Below, piece by piece: positions 55,740 through 64,000 of a stretch of DNA of 64,000 nt. A program made the translations under genes and the position numbers. Under the pieces are notes generated by a model, which saw only the letters and a list, made by a program, of their open reading frames with translations, searched no databases and was not told the DNA's origin. Positions within the stretch are counted from its first letter, which is position 1; every line of letters starts with the position of its first letter. The stretch is from the NCBI GenBank assembly GCA_964036045.1, contig OZ038381.1, forward strand, positions 125,805,708 through 125,869,707, in the 5' to 3' direction. The DNA comes from Eutreptiella sp. 'Long Island Sound 2002'. Its lineage: Eukaryota; Euglenozoa; Euglenophyceae; Eutreptiales; Eutreptiaceae.

Positions 55740-56564
55740 CGCCACACACTATAGCACTGGCATGCTTCGACGTTGTAAAGGCGCATTGCAACCAAATGTA
55801 GAGGCATATGCATACGCAGGAACATGGGGACATCACCTCTTCCGCTGGTGCGCTTGCTTGCACCGTGGTACTGGTGCTTGCACTTGTCTCCATTGCGCCA
55901 CTTGCCTCCATCGCGCCACTTGCCTCTGTCGCGGCACTTGCCTCCGTCGCGCCACTTGCCTTCATCGCGCTACTTGCCTTCGTCGCGCCACTTGCCTTCG
56001 CTGTGCCACTTGCCTCCGTCACGTTCGGTGTTGACCGTTGTCCTTCCTTTGCTCCCACATTTGCGTTGTTGGCGTCTTTGGGCCGCAGCGATGCCTTCTC
56101 CTTCTTGTCCTTGTCCTTTTTGTCCTTCTTTGGTTTTGCTTAGATCTTCTTCTTCTTGTTTGCCTTGGGAGCCTCCTTTTTCTTGGGAGGTGTCCACCCC
56201 TCATCATTGTCCGACAATTGGCTTGCACTTGACCCTTTTGAGTACTTGCCTTCACGCCAAACATTGGTTGGGGGAATTGCTTCGCCTTGCCCGACTGACT
56301 CCGATGCTTTGGGGTGGACTCCATGGGTGTGCCAATCGCATGTGTGTCAATCGCATGTGGGGACCCGCCATGTGCAAGCTCTTGGAGTGCGCGATGGAGT
56401 CCTCGGGTCCATTTCTTCACGAGGGCGTCGCGATCGGAAACCCGTGCACCTGGCCCATGCAACCATTCATCGATGGGTAATGGCGGCCATGCTCCATGGA
56501 GCATGACCGCCGGTCCGCGTTTGTCAATGACGAACATGTGGGGTGGGACGTCTGCGGCCGACAA
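55740..56564 (-). CDS. Transposon exon, Lys-rich, with KASGAT repeats
   Basis: Begins at a predicted acceptor (TCTCTTAG then TTGTCGGCC, exon start 56564). It reads LSAADVPPHMFVIDKRG and LHGAWPPLPIDEWLHGPG, changes frame into a Lys-rich run (KPKKDKKDKDKKEKA) with one stop, and ends in a 6-residue repeat (KASGATEASAATEASGAMEA). The upstream exon ends at 56867 (GAG AAG then GTGTGT) and joins in phase to give VEK-LSAAD. Function unknown; possibly a DNA-binding accessory protein. Confidence 0.5.
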
Positions 56565-56866
56565 CTAAGAGAGATGAGCAGTTGAATGGGGTTGAGGTGC
56601 GAAACCGACCGGTTGAACACCGGTTGAACACATGTGGCCAGCACTTCATATGCACGGCACCCTCAGCGCACTAACACAGGGTATTCAATTATTGAACCAT
56701 GTATGCATCCCAGACATGCAGGTCTCAATGTCCTAGCCACCAATTGCCCAAAACATCCACTCCGAACGTGTCACACACGGACTGTATCCATACTCTCTCC
56801 GTTCGCTTTGCTTCAACTGCCCTGTTGAACACGGTTGAACACCAGTTGAACACTTGTTGCACACAC
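56565..56866 (-). other. Predicted intron with GTTGAAC at both ends
   Basis: Donor AAG then GTGTGTGC at 56866, acceptor CTCTTAG at 56565-56566, length 302 nt. GTTGAAC motifs occur at 56824, 56834 and 56845, 15-42 nt inside the donor, and at 56612 and 56623, about 50-60 nt before the acceptor. The phase is preserved across the splice. Confidence 0.5.
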
Positions 56867-57786
56867 CTTCTCCACGCCTCGCATCATTGACGAAGTGCTT
56901 GTGGCCGCATTGGGTAGTGTGGTTGGTGGTGCAACTGCTGCAGGTGCCTCCTCCATGCTGGACTTCTTGCTGCGCCCGCCACTTGATATGGTTCCCCCGA
57001 CCTCGACCATGGATGGCGGTGACGCGTTGTAGTTGGTGGCGTCGGAGGCGTCATACCAATTGTGCGGCACGTCTCCACGTTTTTGAAAAAGAATTGCGGC
57101 CCATGGCCCTTGCCATGGCCGCCACTTCGGCCAGCACACCCAGGGCCGGTCCATTGGGGTGCCACTGCAGTCCCCAGCCCGTAGGATTCCCATACCCTAA
57201 AGAGGGCATGGAGGGCGGTCTCCGACAACGTCATGGCAATTCCGGGGCGCGTGCTCAAACCAATCCTCAAAAGTTTCCACTCGGCCCAATTCTGGGCTGT
57301 GAGTGCTTTCGTTGTCCACGGGTGGCTCCGGTGACCATGGAGGTCATACTGGGCGTTTTTTTTCATCCACACCCCGACACTCCTCCGGTACATGAACCGG
57401 GGTGTGATGTCCCGGAGCCATCTCCATTGAGGGGAGTCATCCGCCAGCGACGATGAGTCGTGGCACACCCCAAATTGGGTCAACTCCTCCTTCGCTGGGA
57501 ACAAAGCATCCAACGCTGGGACCACTTGTGGCAAAGGCAAGCATGCTCCTCCTGTTGTACCCCCGCCTATCAGCCCCGTTGATCCCGTAGGCCCACTTTG
57601 GGTCGGCGCAATTACATTTGGGTGTGGCAATTGCGGCGCGGCCGATTGCGGTGGTCCCAATTGCGGCACTTGGGCACCTTGTGGTGCTTGCGGTCCTTGT
57701 ACCCCTTGTGCGGCTTGTAAGAACTGCATGAGTGCGAGCCCAATCGCTTGTTGCGCCGACGCTTGTTGTCCTTCCATGACGCCCCC
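56867..57786 (-). CDS. Transposon accessory gene, first recognised exon
   Basis: The ATG at 57777 (MEGQQASAQQAIGLALMQFL) lies just after a predicted acceptor (TTTCTTTGTCTTTAG, exon start 57786). A Gln/Pro/Gly-rich N-terminus (~90 residues) is followed by a plausible folded segment (PQWRWLRDITPRFMYRRSVG, KALTAQNWAEWKLLRIGLST, LHALFRVWESYGLG). The signal changes frame near 57110 (NWYDASDATNYNASPPSMVE) and runs to the donor at 56866. It may be the DNA-binding partner of the transposase; no family recognised. Confidence 0.5.
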
Positions 57787-57817
57787 CTAAAGACAAAGAA
57801 AAATGGACACTCGCGCG

Positions 57818-57855
57818 GTTGAACATGCTTGCACACCTCAACCGACCGGTTGAAC
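57818..57855. repeat. GTTGAAC cluster upstream of exon 57786
   Basis: GTTGAAC at 57818 and 57849, with related TTGAAG and TGAACAC copies up to 57890. It lies 30-70 nt upstream of the predicted acceptor at 57787. Confidence 0.75.
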
Positions 57856-57951
57856 AACTTGAAGTGCCGCTGAACACGGTTGCACACGGAACACGGAGCA
57901 TAAAGTATGAAGCACCAACGACAAACCACATAGCCCACACCTAGAGTTTGA

Positions 57952-59344
57952 TCATTCTCCACCCGCACTCATACGTTCCCACCGTGGTAGCTCTTTTGCC
58001 AGAAAGATCCTTTCGTGCGCTTGTTTTAGCATGCGCTTATCACGAGCTACACGCCCACCGGGGCCACCGCCACGCCCACCTGAGCATAAGAAGTGGTCTT
58101 TTAATATATAGTTTAGTGATTCTACTATATCCCCACTAAACATTCCCGCCCCCCATGGGTAAATATTTTTCAGAACCTCCGTAGCCTCTCTTCTAAGCCA
58201 CAAAAGGTAAGGTGACCGCTTATGCGGACAAATTAATTTCTGAAATCGACGTGCCACACGTTTACACTTTGAAAGGGCCGCGGCCTCGTAGCACCATGAT
58301 TGCATGGCCGTCAAAAGGTTTGCCATTTCTTGTACAACAGATATATACTTTGGAGGCAACTTCATGGTCTTACCTATTATTGTCCAGTTAGCGAGGAGAC
58401 GCCATGTCTCCTCACCGTCCGGGCTTGCCTTACCTTTGAGACTAATATTAGTCTTAGATTCATTCAACACGGTTTGCACGCGTGCACGGACAAGAGGCGG
58501 CAAACGTTTGCAAAACGCGCGAATGAAGTGTGTAAGGTAGTCGCCAAGTCGGATCACCAAGTGCAAAATGCACATCACAATGAACCGTGTGCGGTCATCC
58601 ACGCGGAGCATTGGTTTTGAAGTGCACCCTTTGGCCGTAGTGCAATCCAAACCTTTATCGTACAAAGCGCGGAATTTTCCATCAAGGTGCGTTGTGCGCC
58701 GCACCTTAGTGTTCATCCATCGTTCACGCCTACTACACCATGTGGAAAAAGAGTAGATGCTTCCAATGGCATAGTAAGGCGACAATCCTAAAAGTAGACG
58801 CAACCATGGAGAGTCTCCACCCAACATGATTCGTGCACGATAATAAACATTATTCATTTGGATGTATCCACTATCAATGATAGTTTGGATGTGTTGCAAC
58901 GTGGCACAAAATAAGACACGCATTGCTTCGTCGTCATGTTCAGATGTCAATGCGACATCCAATATCCAATTATATTGAAGAGTGCGGGCCTTTTCCATGT
59001 GATTGGCAAAGCCAATCGCAATTTGCACCCATGGGCGTGAGCCACATGGGAACCCGTCGCCTCTAATTATGATGACGAATAATTGCTCGCCATCGATCAT
59101 TGGAAAGTCCATGGACTCCATGAGCTCCCTTTGTGTTGCGACATAATTAAAGAAATGCGGTAAGTCCCATCGTACACCAACTTTGCCATTGTGAAGAGTG
59201 GTTTCCAATTTTTGCGCCTTACCCAATCGTTGCCATTCACGGTGCATACACTTGAAAGATGGAAATGGGTGCACCCAATGAACATCCAACTTTTCTTGGG
59301 CAGCTTTTGTTCGCCGGTTGGCCCAAGATATTAGATTCTTGTAC
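57952..59344 (-). CDS. Transposase candidate (DDE/RNase H-like), exon 2
   Basis: The open frame extends to 59457, but a consensus acceptor (CTCAAATTTAG) places the exon start at 59344 (residue ~39 of the open frame). Candidate catalytic acids, numbered in the open frame: D134 in IIRGDGFPCGSRPWVQIAIG, D215 in IMLGGDSPWLRLLLGL and E446 in GDIVESLNYILKDH. Between the second D and E is a long helical region (CILHLVIRLGDYLTHFIRAF), as in insertion-domain transposases. The C-terminus is Gly/Arg-rich (GGRGGGPGG). The frame is uninterrupted over more than 450 residues, unlike most others here. No named superfamily could be assigned. Confidence 0.65.
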
Positions 59345-59718
59345 CTAAATTTGAGGCATGTTAATTCGAACAAAGTGACGCGCACAACGTGAACGTTGGT
59401 GCACAACGTGAGCTTTGGTTGAAATCGTTCAACTTGTTCAACCGGGCAGTTGAACATGACTTTAACAAATGTTCAATTTGTTGTTTTCATGCAAAAACAC
59501 TTGATGGTAGCATGTAAATGGGGCCACAATTGCATGTGGAAGAAGACATATACATGATAGTTCTATGAAACCTGGGTAGGCACTCTATGTTGCACAAACA
59601 TGAGTCGCATTTGTTTCATATGTGTTCAACCGCACACTTGAACGCATCTCGCATACGGTTGAACACTCCTTGCATACATGCAACGCACCATGGTATGCAT
59701 GTAGGACATGTAGAGCAC
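59345..59718 (-). other. Predicted transposase intron with GTTGAAC at both ends
   Basis: Donor AATAG then GTGCTC at 59718 and acceptor AAATTTAG at 59345, 374 nt. Joining restores the codon AGG and gives MPKNR-YKNLIS in one frame. GTTGAAC/GTTCAAC occur at 59625 and 59657 near the donor side, and at 59427, 59436 and 59450 near the acceptor side. Confidence 0.55.
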
Positions 59719-59966
59719 CTATTTTTCGGCATTTCCAAGTCAAGGATCAACCGGACGGCATCCTTGGGTGTAAACACCCTTTCCATGACCTTCCAGTCAT
59801 TGCGTCGACTACGCCGCCCACTACCCATTCTAGTCTTGAGGCGTTCCCATAGTGTACGACCACCCTTGGATGCGGTGAACAAGTTGACCAAATCACTCAT
59901 CAATTCATCCGATTGTAATCCAGTGTAGTGATCTGCAATACATTGCTTCAAGTTTGACGTTGGCAT
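59719..59966 (-). CDS. Transposase candidate, exon 1
   Basis: Start chosen at 59966 (MPTSNLKQCIADHYTGLQSD). About 82 codons: helical acidic stretch (DELMSDLVNLFTASKGGRT), basic segment (KTRMGSGRRSRRND), then FTPKDAVRLILDLEMPKN, followed by the donor. It joins in phase to the exon at 59344. The GTTGAAC arrays beyond the donor are outside the coding part. The N-terminal region might bind the arrays, which is inference. Confidence 0.55.
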
Positions 59967-60327
59967 TTTTGATTGTAAAATGAGAGGGATCCTTGCATAC
60001 AACCACAATGGGGAATCTCTTGGTGCTCTAATTTGTTCTTATTGTTACTTTATTTTTGGTGACACTACCATATTGCACAAAGGTGAAATTAAATATTCTT
60101 CAATTCAATGCGTCATGTATATAGTAAAAAGCGAGCAGGTGGCAACTACTACACACCATGTGCATTCCCTTTACCGCCACGTGTTGGCCACCACGTGCCG
60201 GCTCCAGTTTTCATGTATGTGGTCACCACACCGCCACCTGCCCATTGGTAGTAGGTTCCAGGTTTTAACTGGGTTTTAGGGAACAGCTCAAAACCAAAAT
60301 TGTGGGACAGGCTACATTTACCAATTA

Positions 60328-60478
60328 ACCACTGTTGAACGCGTGATCGCGCGAGCACGCCCCACCGATTGGCGCGATAGGCCAGTTGAACTGTTCAACC
60401 GCGTTCAACCGAGCTCGACTGGGGGGTTGAACAGCAACATGCTGTTCAACTGGGTTCAACCGCTGTTCAACCGCTACG
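60328..60478. repeat. GTTGAAC cluster, right subterminal
   Basis: Eight or more motifs in both orientations (for example near 60334, 60384, 60391, 60401, 60426, 60444, 60454 and 60465), ending about 7 bp from the right TIR. The densest array in the element. Confidence 0.88.
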
Positions 60479-60484
60479 CCCAAA

Positions 60485-60508
60485 GGTGTGCAAAAGGGGT
60501 CACTAGGG
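60485..60508 (-). repeat. Right terminal inverted repeat
   Basis: GGTGTGCAAAAGG...CACTAGGG, the exact complement of 53637-53660. Confidence 0.92.
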
Positions 60509-60573
60509 CTATTGGGGGATCCATCAAAAGGATTCTGAGGGTCAATCGAAAAAAAATAGACACTCAGAAAGTG

Positions 60574-61500
60574 TGTGGTGTTCGTAGTTGGGCTTAGGTT
60601 TCGGCCTGCTTATGGGACGTGTGTGGTTGCGTGCGTGCTCCGCCTGCCCCCCGCCGCTTCCGGTTCTGGTGTGCGGTGTGGGCGTGCGTGCTGGGGTTTG
60701 GGTTTCGGCTGCGCCCCGCCTCTCGTTGGGGGGGTGTTGGGGTGTGTATGTGCTCGTGCGCCCGTCCCGCGTGGTCCCCTGCACCTCCTGGTTGGGGGTG
60801 CTGTGCGGGGGTGCGTGTTTGTGCGCGTGCCCCGCTTGTTCCCTGCCTTTCCTGGCTGGGGTGCGCTGTGTGTGCGTGCGTGTTGGGCCCGGGTCTGGGC
60901 GGTGCCCCGTCCTTTTTTGTTGGGTTGTCGGGGTGTGTTTTTTGAGCTTTTTCTTAAGGGGGGTGTGTCTTTGTTTGGCTTTGTGGTGTCAGTTGCTGGC
61001 TGTCCCTGTCTCCCCATCCCCTTTCTTTCGGGCTCGGTTGCTGGCTCTTTTCTTTTCCAGCGTGGTGTATGTCTGCATGTTACGGTGTCCCTTTTCCTGC
61101 TGGGCCGCTGTTCCTGGTTTGGTGTTGCCGGTTTTGGCTGGGTGGTCTCCCTGTGCCTCTTCCGGGGTTCTGTCTTCGGTGCCTTCTTGGTGGGGGGTTT
61201 GGCCGCCTCTTGTGGTGTTGGCGGGCGGTTTGGTGGCTGTGGGCTGTTCCCTCGCCCCCCCCCCCTCCCCCCCCTGTTTTCTCTTTCTGGGGGGGGGTCT
61301 GCCTGTTCCTCCCTCTGCCTTCCCTGGGCTGGCGCACGGACTGGCCCGTTGTTGTGTTGTTGCCAGTACTTTGGTTGGTACGCCGTTGTCTTCGCCGCTC
61401 AATGGTCGGCTTGTCCTGCCGTCGGATGCGTTGGGCCGAAGTGGCCGTTTAGGGTCGATTCCAGTTGTCCCAGTTGCGTTGGGCCAGTATGGTACGTTTT
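60574..61500. repeat. G/T-rich satellite, right block
   Basis: Begins with the second copy of the LINE target-site duplication (60574-60589). Contains a ~125-bp stretch (61351-61475) nearly identical to 44757-44881. The high G/T content keeps a 444-codon plus-strand frame open (60575-61909), but its Cys/Val/Gly/Leu-rich translation has no domain and is not called as a gene. Confidence 0.75.
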
Positions 61501-63640
61501 GACGGCGCGTTGCCCCCTCAGGGGGGGGCGTGTCCTCAGGGGGAGAAAAGTAGCGACAATTGGTACAACCGCTGAGAAACGTTTTGAAATTCGGTACCAC
61601 ATGCCCTGTCTCGCCCTGGAGGCATCGTTACACGCACAACTCATCATCTGGTATTTTGCAGTGCCCTTCCGCTGTCCTTTAAAAAGTTTTATAGTGTTTT
61701 CAGCACTGTGTTTTTGTTGTGCCTCGCCTGCTGCTTGCTGCTGGTGTAGGGTTCTGCTGCTTGTTTTTGATGGAGAAAATGTTTCATTGTTGAAATACAA
61801 CCAATCGAGGATAACTCAAGCCAGAGATAAGCAAGTAGAAGATAAACAGGATCAAACCATGAAGGGCTGCAGTCACAAAGAGTTAGATAAAGGCAACCTT
61901 CAACAATAGAGTACAGCAATCAACATACATTGCAACTCAGGATGAAATATTTTACATGTTTGAGAAACAATTGATTGAAGAAATGCCCCATGGGCTCACA
62001 TTCTTCCCTAGTGCCATCTTGAGATGTGCAGTCTTTGTTTTTGGGTCCCATGGGTGCTGAGGTGGCATTGCTTGTGGCGCTGAGGTCACTGCCATGTCAC
62101 ATGGTATATTCCTACTTAGCTAGGCTGATTGGGTATTGAACCCAGGACCTCTCAAAAAGAGGTGCCCCAGCCCCCTAGGGTGCATACCATCAGGATAGCT
62201 AAGAATTCATGAGAAAACATACATAAATTCATAAGCTCTGCCTTCAGTATATCAGTGCCTCAGTCACCCAGGAAAAGATGTTTTGGTGCATATAGCTTGG
62301 GGATTAAGGGGTCCAGACAACATCCTGATTTAGTGTTTGGTTCCATAGGTCAACATGTGTTATCACCCCTTTTGGTTACCCCAATACTAAGATCAAAATG
62401 CAAGAGTGCTTAGAGCACCTCTAATACAACTAATGTACACCCTAAAGCATTGGAAAAGCACTTTCTTTTACTCCTGCCTTGTGCTGTGGTGGCCACCACT
62501 GTCACATTTTCAGGAAAAAGGGATTTCTTCTTGGCTTTTCCCTGGTTTCCACACCTACTTTGAAATACCTAGAGCTTCCCTAACACTAGAAAAGAGCGCT
62601 TTACCATGGCCAGCGTCTCTTGCTGCAATGTTCATGACAATTTCCAACAGAAAACTGAGCGCTCTCTGTTCTGCAGGGGTTCCTGTGGCTTGGTGGGGTT
62701 AGCATAGGGCATGCAAAGACCATATGGATATGCATCCCTCCCTCCAAGCTGCAGCGTAACACAACCGAACGCCAGACGCTCAAAGAACGCTCAATCTAAG
62801 TCTCATGGAACCTCATAGAGACACCTGTCCTGGTACATGGGCGAGGACTCAATGATGAAATTAGAATGGCCCCTTGGAGGGGTCTTGGTTCTTGTTCAGT
62901 CTCCTGCTGCTGCTTTTCGGCCCGAACAGCGGCCTACTCAGCGAGACTTTGCGAGGATATCTGTACAACAGAGGAATGAAAGGATGAGGGGCGAATCCAC
63001 GCAAACGAGAAGCGACAACACCTAAATCCGTCAAATGACAGCCTAGAGTTTTTCTGAAAGCACATACCTGAACAGAATCCAATTGTGCATCAGATGCACA
63101 TTTTTATAAAAGTTGTAGTCATCTCTTGGTTATTTAAATCAAGAAATTCCCACGCAGAAAAAGGCGGCGCGCAGGAGCGGGTCTTAGCGAAGCGCCGGAG
63201 AATAAGGAATTAATAAGATTATAAACGTATGTTACGTATAATGACGACAATGACGAGACGTACATTAAAAACCAAACAGAAAGATCTCACCCACACTGAC
63301 AGAAAGAATCAGAATTGAATGAATTCGAAAATCAAAGAAAAGACTTCAATCAATCAGGTATAAACCACAGGTGTGCTCGTCTCGTATGCAGCATGCACAT
63401 TGCTCGCCTCGTGTCTCCGTGAACGTGCCTTTTTGCAGCGCTAACAAACGATAGAGGGCTAGATTAGAAAGCTTGCAGGTGATTAGAGGTGAGATTAGGG
63501 AAAAAACAGATGGCCTTCTGCCAGGGAGTGGTTGTCACGAGGGGCTAACGGTCCTGCCCTGCGGTGCAATGCGGGGCAACCGTGACAACTGCTCTTACAG
63601 CACAACCACCCTTTTTGTTGCACTGATTAGAACATACTCA
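61501..63640. other. No gene recognised
   Basis: Mixed composition with short frames on both strands and no recognisable domain. The tRNA-like segment noted separately is the only structured element found. Confidence 0.4.
62132..62185 (-). other. tRNA-like segment (degenerate or SINE-derived)
   Basis: On the minus strand, a perfect 5-bp stem with a 7-base loop (ACCTC, TTTTTGA, GAGGT; plus coordinates 62147-62163) is followed by CTGGGTTCAATACCC, a B-box/T-arm-like motif (GGTTCAAnnCC). An A-box-like CTAGGGGGCTGGGGC precedes it. The variable region is too short and no acceptor stem pairs, so this is not a functional tRNA. It may be the head of a tRNA-derived repeat. Confidence 0.35.
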
Positions 63641-63659
63641 CTTATGCATCTCACTCTCC

Positions 63660-63720
63660 AGGGGTAGGTAAGGTAGGTAAGCCCAGGTGAGGCCATCCCC
63701 TGGTGGAGTTCGTGATTGTG
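63660..63720 (-). mobile_element. Possible short dispersed repeat, copy 5 (edge only)
   Basis: GGGTAGGTAAGGTAGGTAAGCC resembles the GGTAGG starts at 30196 and 44882. Downstream similarity was not established. Confidence 0.3.
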
Positions 63721-63881
63721 GGTAAGATTAGGAGGAAAGATTGATCAAGGTTGTCAGGTTGGAAAACTGGTGCATGCTCGTGCATTCACACACGCATTAA
63801 AGGGTAGGCCACACGTGGTGCGCTCTGTACAACCCTTGTTTAGGTTACCGCGGGGCTCCACCAGGGTTGGAAAAGACGGTG

Positions 63882-63926
63882 TATATATACGCGTACTGTA
63901 TCACGAGAATACAATACAGTACGCGT
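63882..63926 (+). promoter_or_regulatory. TATA-like site followed by a perfect hairpin
   Basis: TATATATA at 63882-63889 is followed at once by a 13-bp perfect inverted repeat, ACGCGTACTGTAT (63889-63901) and ATACAGTACGCGT (63914-63926), with a 12-nt spacer. No gene follows within the window. It could be a core promoter with a structured transcript start or the end of another element. Confidence 0.5.
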
Positions 63927-64000
63927 CTGCTGGGGGGGCCACCGACTGGCGCCAGACGCGCGTGCAGCCGCAGAAAATGAGGTTAAAAACTAACAAAACG

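Larger units (their letters stand above)
53637..60508 (-). mobile_element. 6.9-kb DNA transposon with TIRs and GTTGAAC arrays
   Basis: The ends are a perfect 24-bp inverted repeat, CCCTAGTGACC...TTTGCACACC at 53637-53660 and its complement at 60485-60508. Beyond it AATAGCC is also inverted on both sides, with 8 extra bases on the left, so the exact ends and target duplication are unsettled. The element interrupts the LINE between 60509 and 53636. Coding-like segments lie on the minus strand: a two-exon transposase candidate and a multi-exon second gene. GTTGAAC/GTTCAAC arrays lie next to both TIRs and in the non-coding gaps. The superfamily was not identified. Confidence 0.83.
45515..60573 (-). 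mobile_element. Full-length LINE with AlkB ORF, split by a DNA transposon
   Basis: The minus-strand element is about 8.2 kb once the nested transposon (53637-60508) is subtracted. It is flanked by TGTGGTGTTCGTAGTT at 45499-45514 and 60574-60589, a 14-16 bp target-site duplication inside G/T-rich satellite. The 3' end (low coordinate) is A-rich (ATTCAAAAACAAAAAA). Order on the minus strand: 5' leader (60573-60509, 53636-53430), ORF1, AlkB ORF, endonuclease, RT remnant, RNase H, Pro-rich tail, 3' UTR. Part of the RT is deleted, so this copy could not move by itself. Confidence 0.88.

Noticed and set aside
57952-59344. Link to KDZ transposons with TET/JBP oxygenases
   Set aside because: I looked for a TET/JBP-type dioxygenase in the transposon and found none; the only 2OG-Fe(II) domain is AlkB-like and belongs to the LINE.
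53637-60508. Assignment of the transposon to CACTA (En/Spm)
   Set aside because: CACTA appears in the right TIR, but the ends read CCCTAGTG...CACTAGGG, which is inverted relative to the CACTA...TAGTG convention; the transposase does not look like TnpD.
60575-61909. 444-codon plus-strand ORF
   Set aside because: Lies in G/T-rich satellite; Cys/Val/Leu/Gly-rich, no domain, and a second frame is also open for 300 codons over the same DNA.
62132-62185. Functional tRNA-Lys gene
   Set aside because: Anticodon-like stem-loop with TTT and a B box, but no acceptor stem and almost no variable loop.

Overview
The window is a stretch of a large, repeat-rich eukaryotic nuclear genome. It holds nested retrotransposons, a LINE, DNA-transposon sequence, satellites and short dispersed repeats, and no intact cellular gene that I can name. 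A green-lineage host, plausibly a charophyte alga, fits the very large Ty3/gypsy chromoviruses (Gag with a zinc knuckle, aspartic protease, RT, RNase H, integrase, C-terminal chromodomain). No diagnostic host gene proves it. There are no bacterial operons, ribosome-binding sites or CRISPR arrays.

Layout. 1-6046: AC-rich DNA, a 65-bp minisatellite, one short dispersed repeat, and a decayed minus-strand unit between two clusters of GACAGG/CCTGTC motifs. 6047-20130: Ty3/gypsy copy A, minus strand, with an initiator-tRNA(Met)-type primer-binding site, a polypurine tract and two LTRs; it carries a 495-bp short-repeat insertion in the protease and a 577-bp LTR-like insertion in its 5' LTR. 20131-30500: a plus-strand interval with a zinc-finger/acidic fragment, a second and unrelated gypsy-type pol pseudogene interrupted by a ~188-bp satellite, several unassigned open frames and another short repeat. 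30501-43620: Ty3/gypsy copy B, same family and strand as A and the better template for reading it. 43740-61500: a G/T-rich satellite block split by a complete LINE (45515-60573) flanked by a 14-16 bp target-site duplication. That LINE is itself split by a 6.9-kb DNA transposon (53637-60508). 61500-64000: mostly gene-free, ending in a TATA-like site and a perfect 13-bp-arm hairpin.

Two systems stand out. First, between ORF1 and the endonuclease/RT ORF, the LINE carries an AlkB-like 2-oxoglutarate/Fe(II) dioxygenase ORF with a recognisable HxD...H iron site; it is broken by one frameshift and an in-frame stop. A retroelement carrying its own nucleic-acid demethylase would be unusual. Second, the DNA transposon inside the LINE has 24-bp perfect terminal inverted repeats, a DDE-like transposase candidate, and arrays of a GTTGAAC motif both at its ends and inside its predicted introns. 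A smaller novelty is a domain between protease and RT in the gypsy family that resembles the degenerate adenine-methyltransferase-like domain of DIRS elements.

All large elements show frameshifts or stops, so none looks competent as read. The nesting gives a relative order: satellite block, then LINE, then DNA transposon; and gypsy A, then its two insertions.
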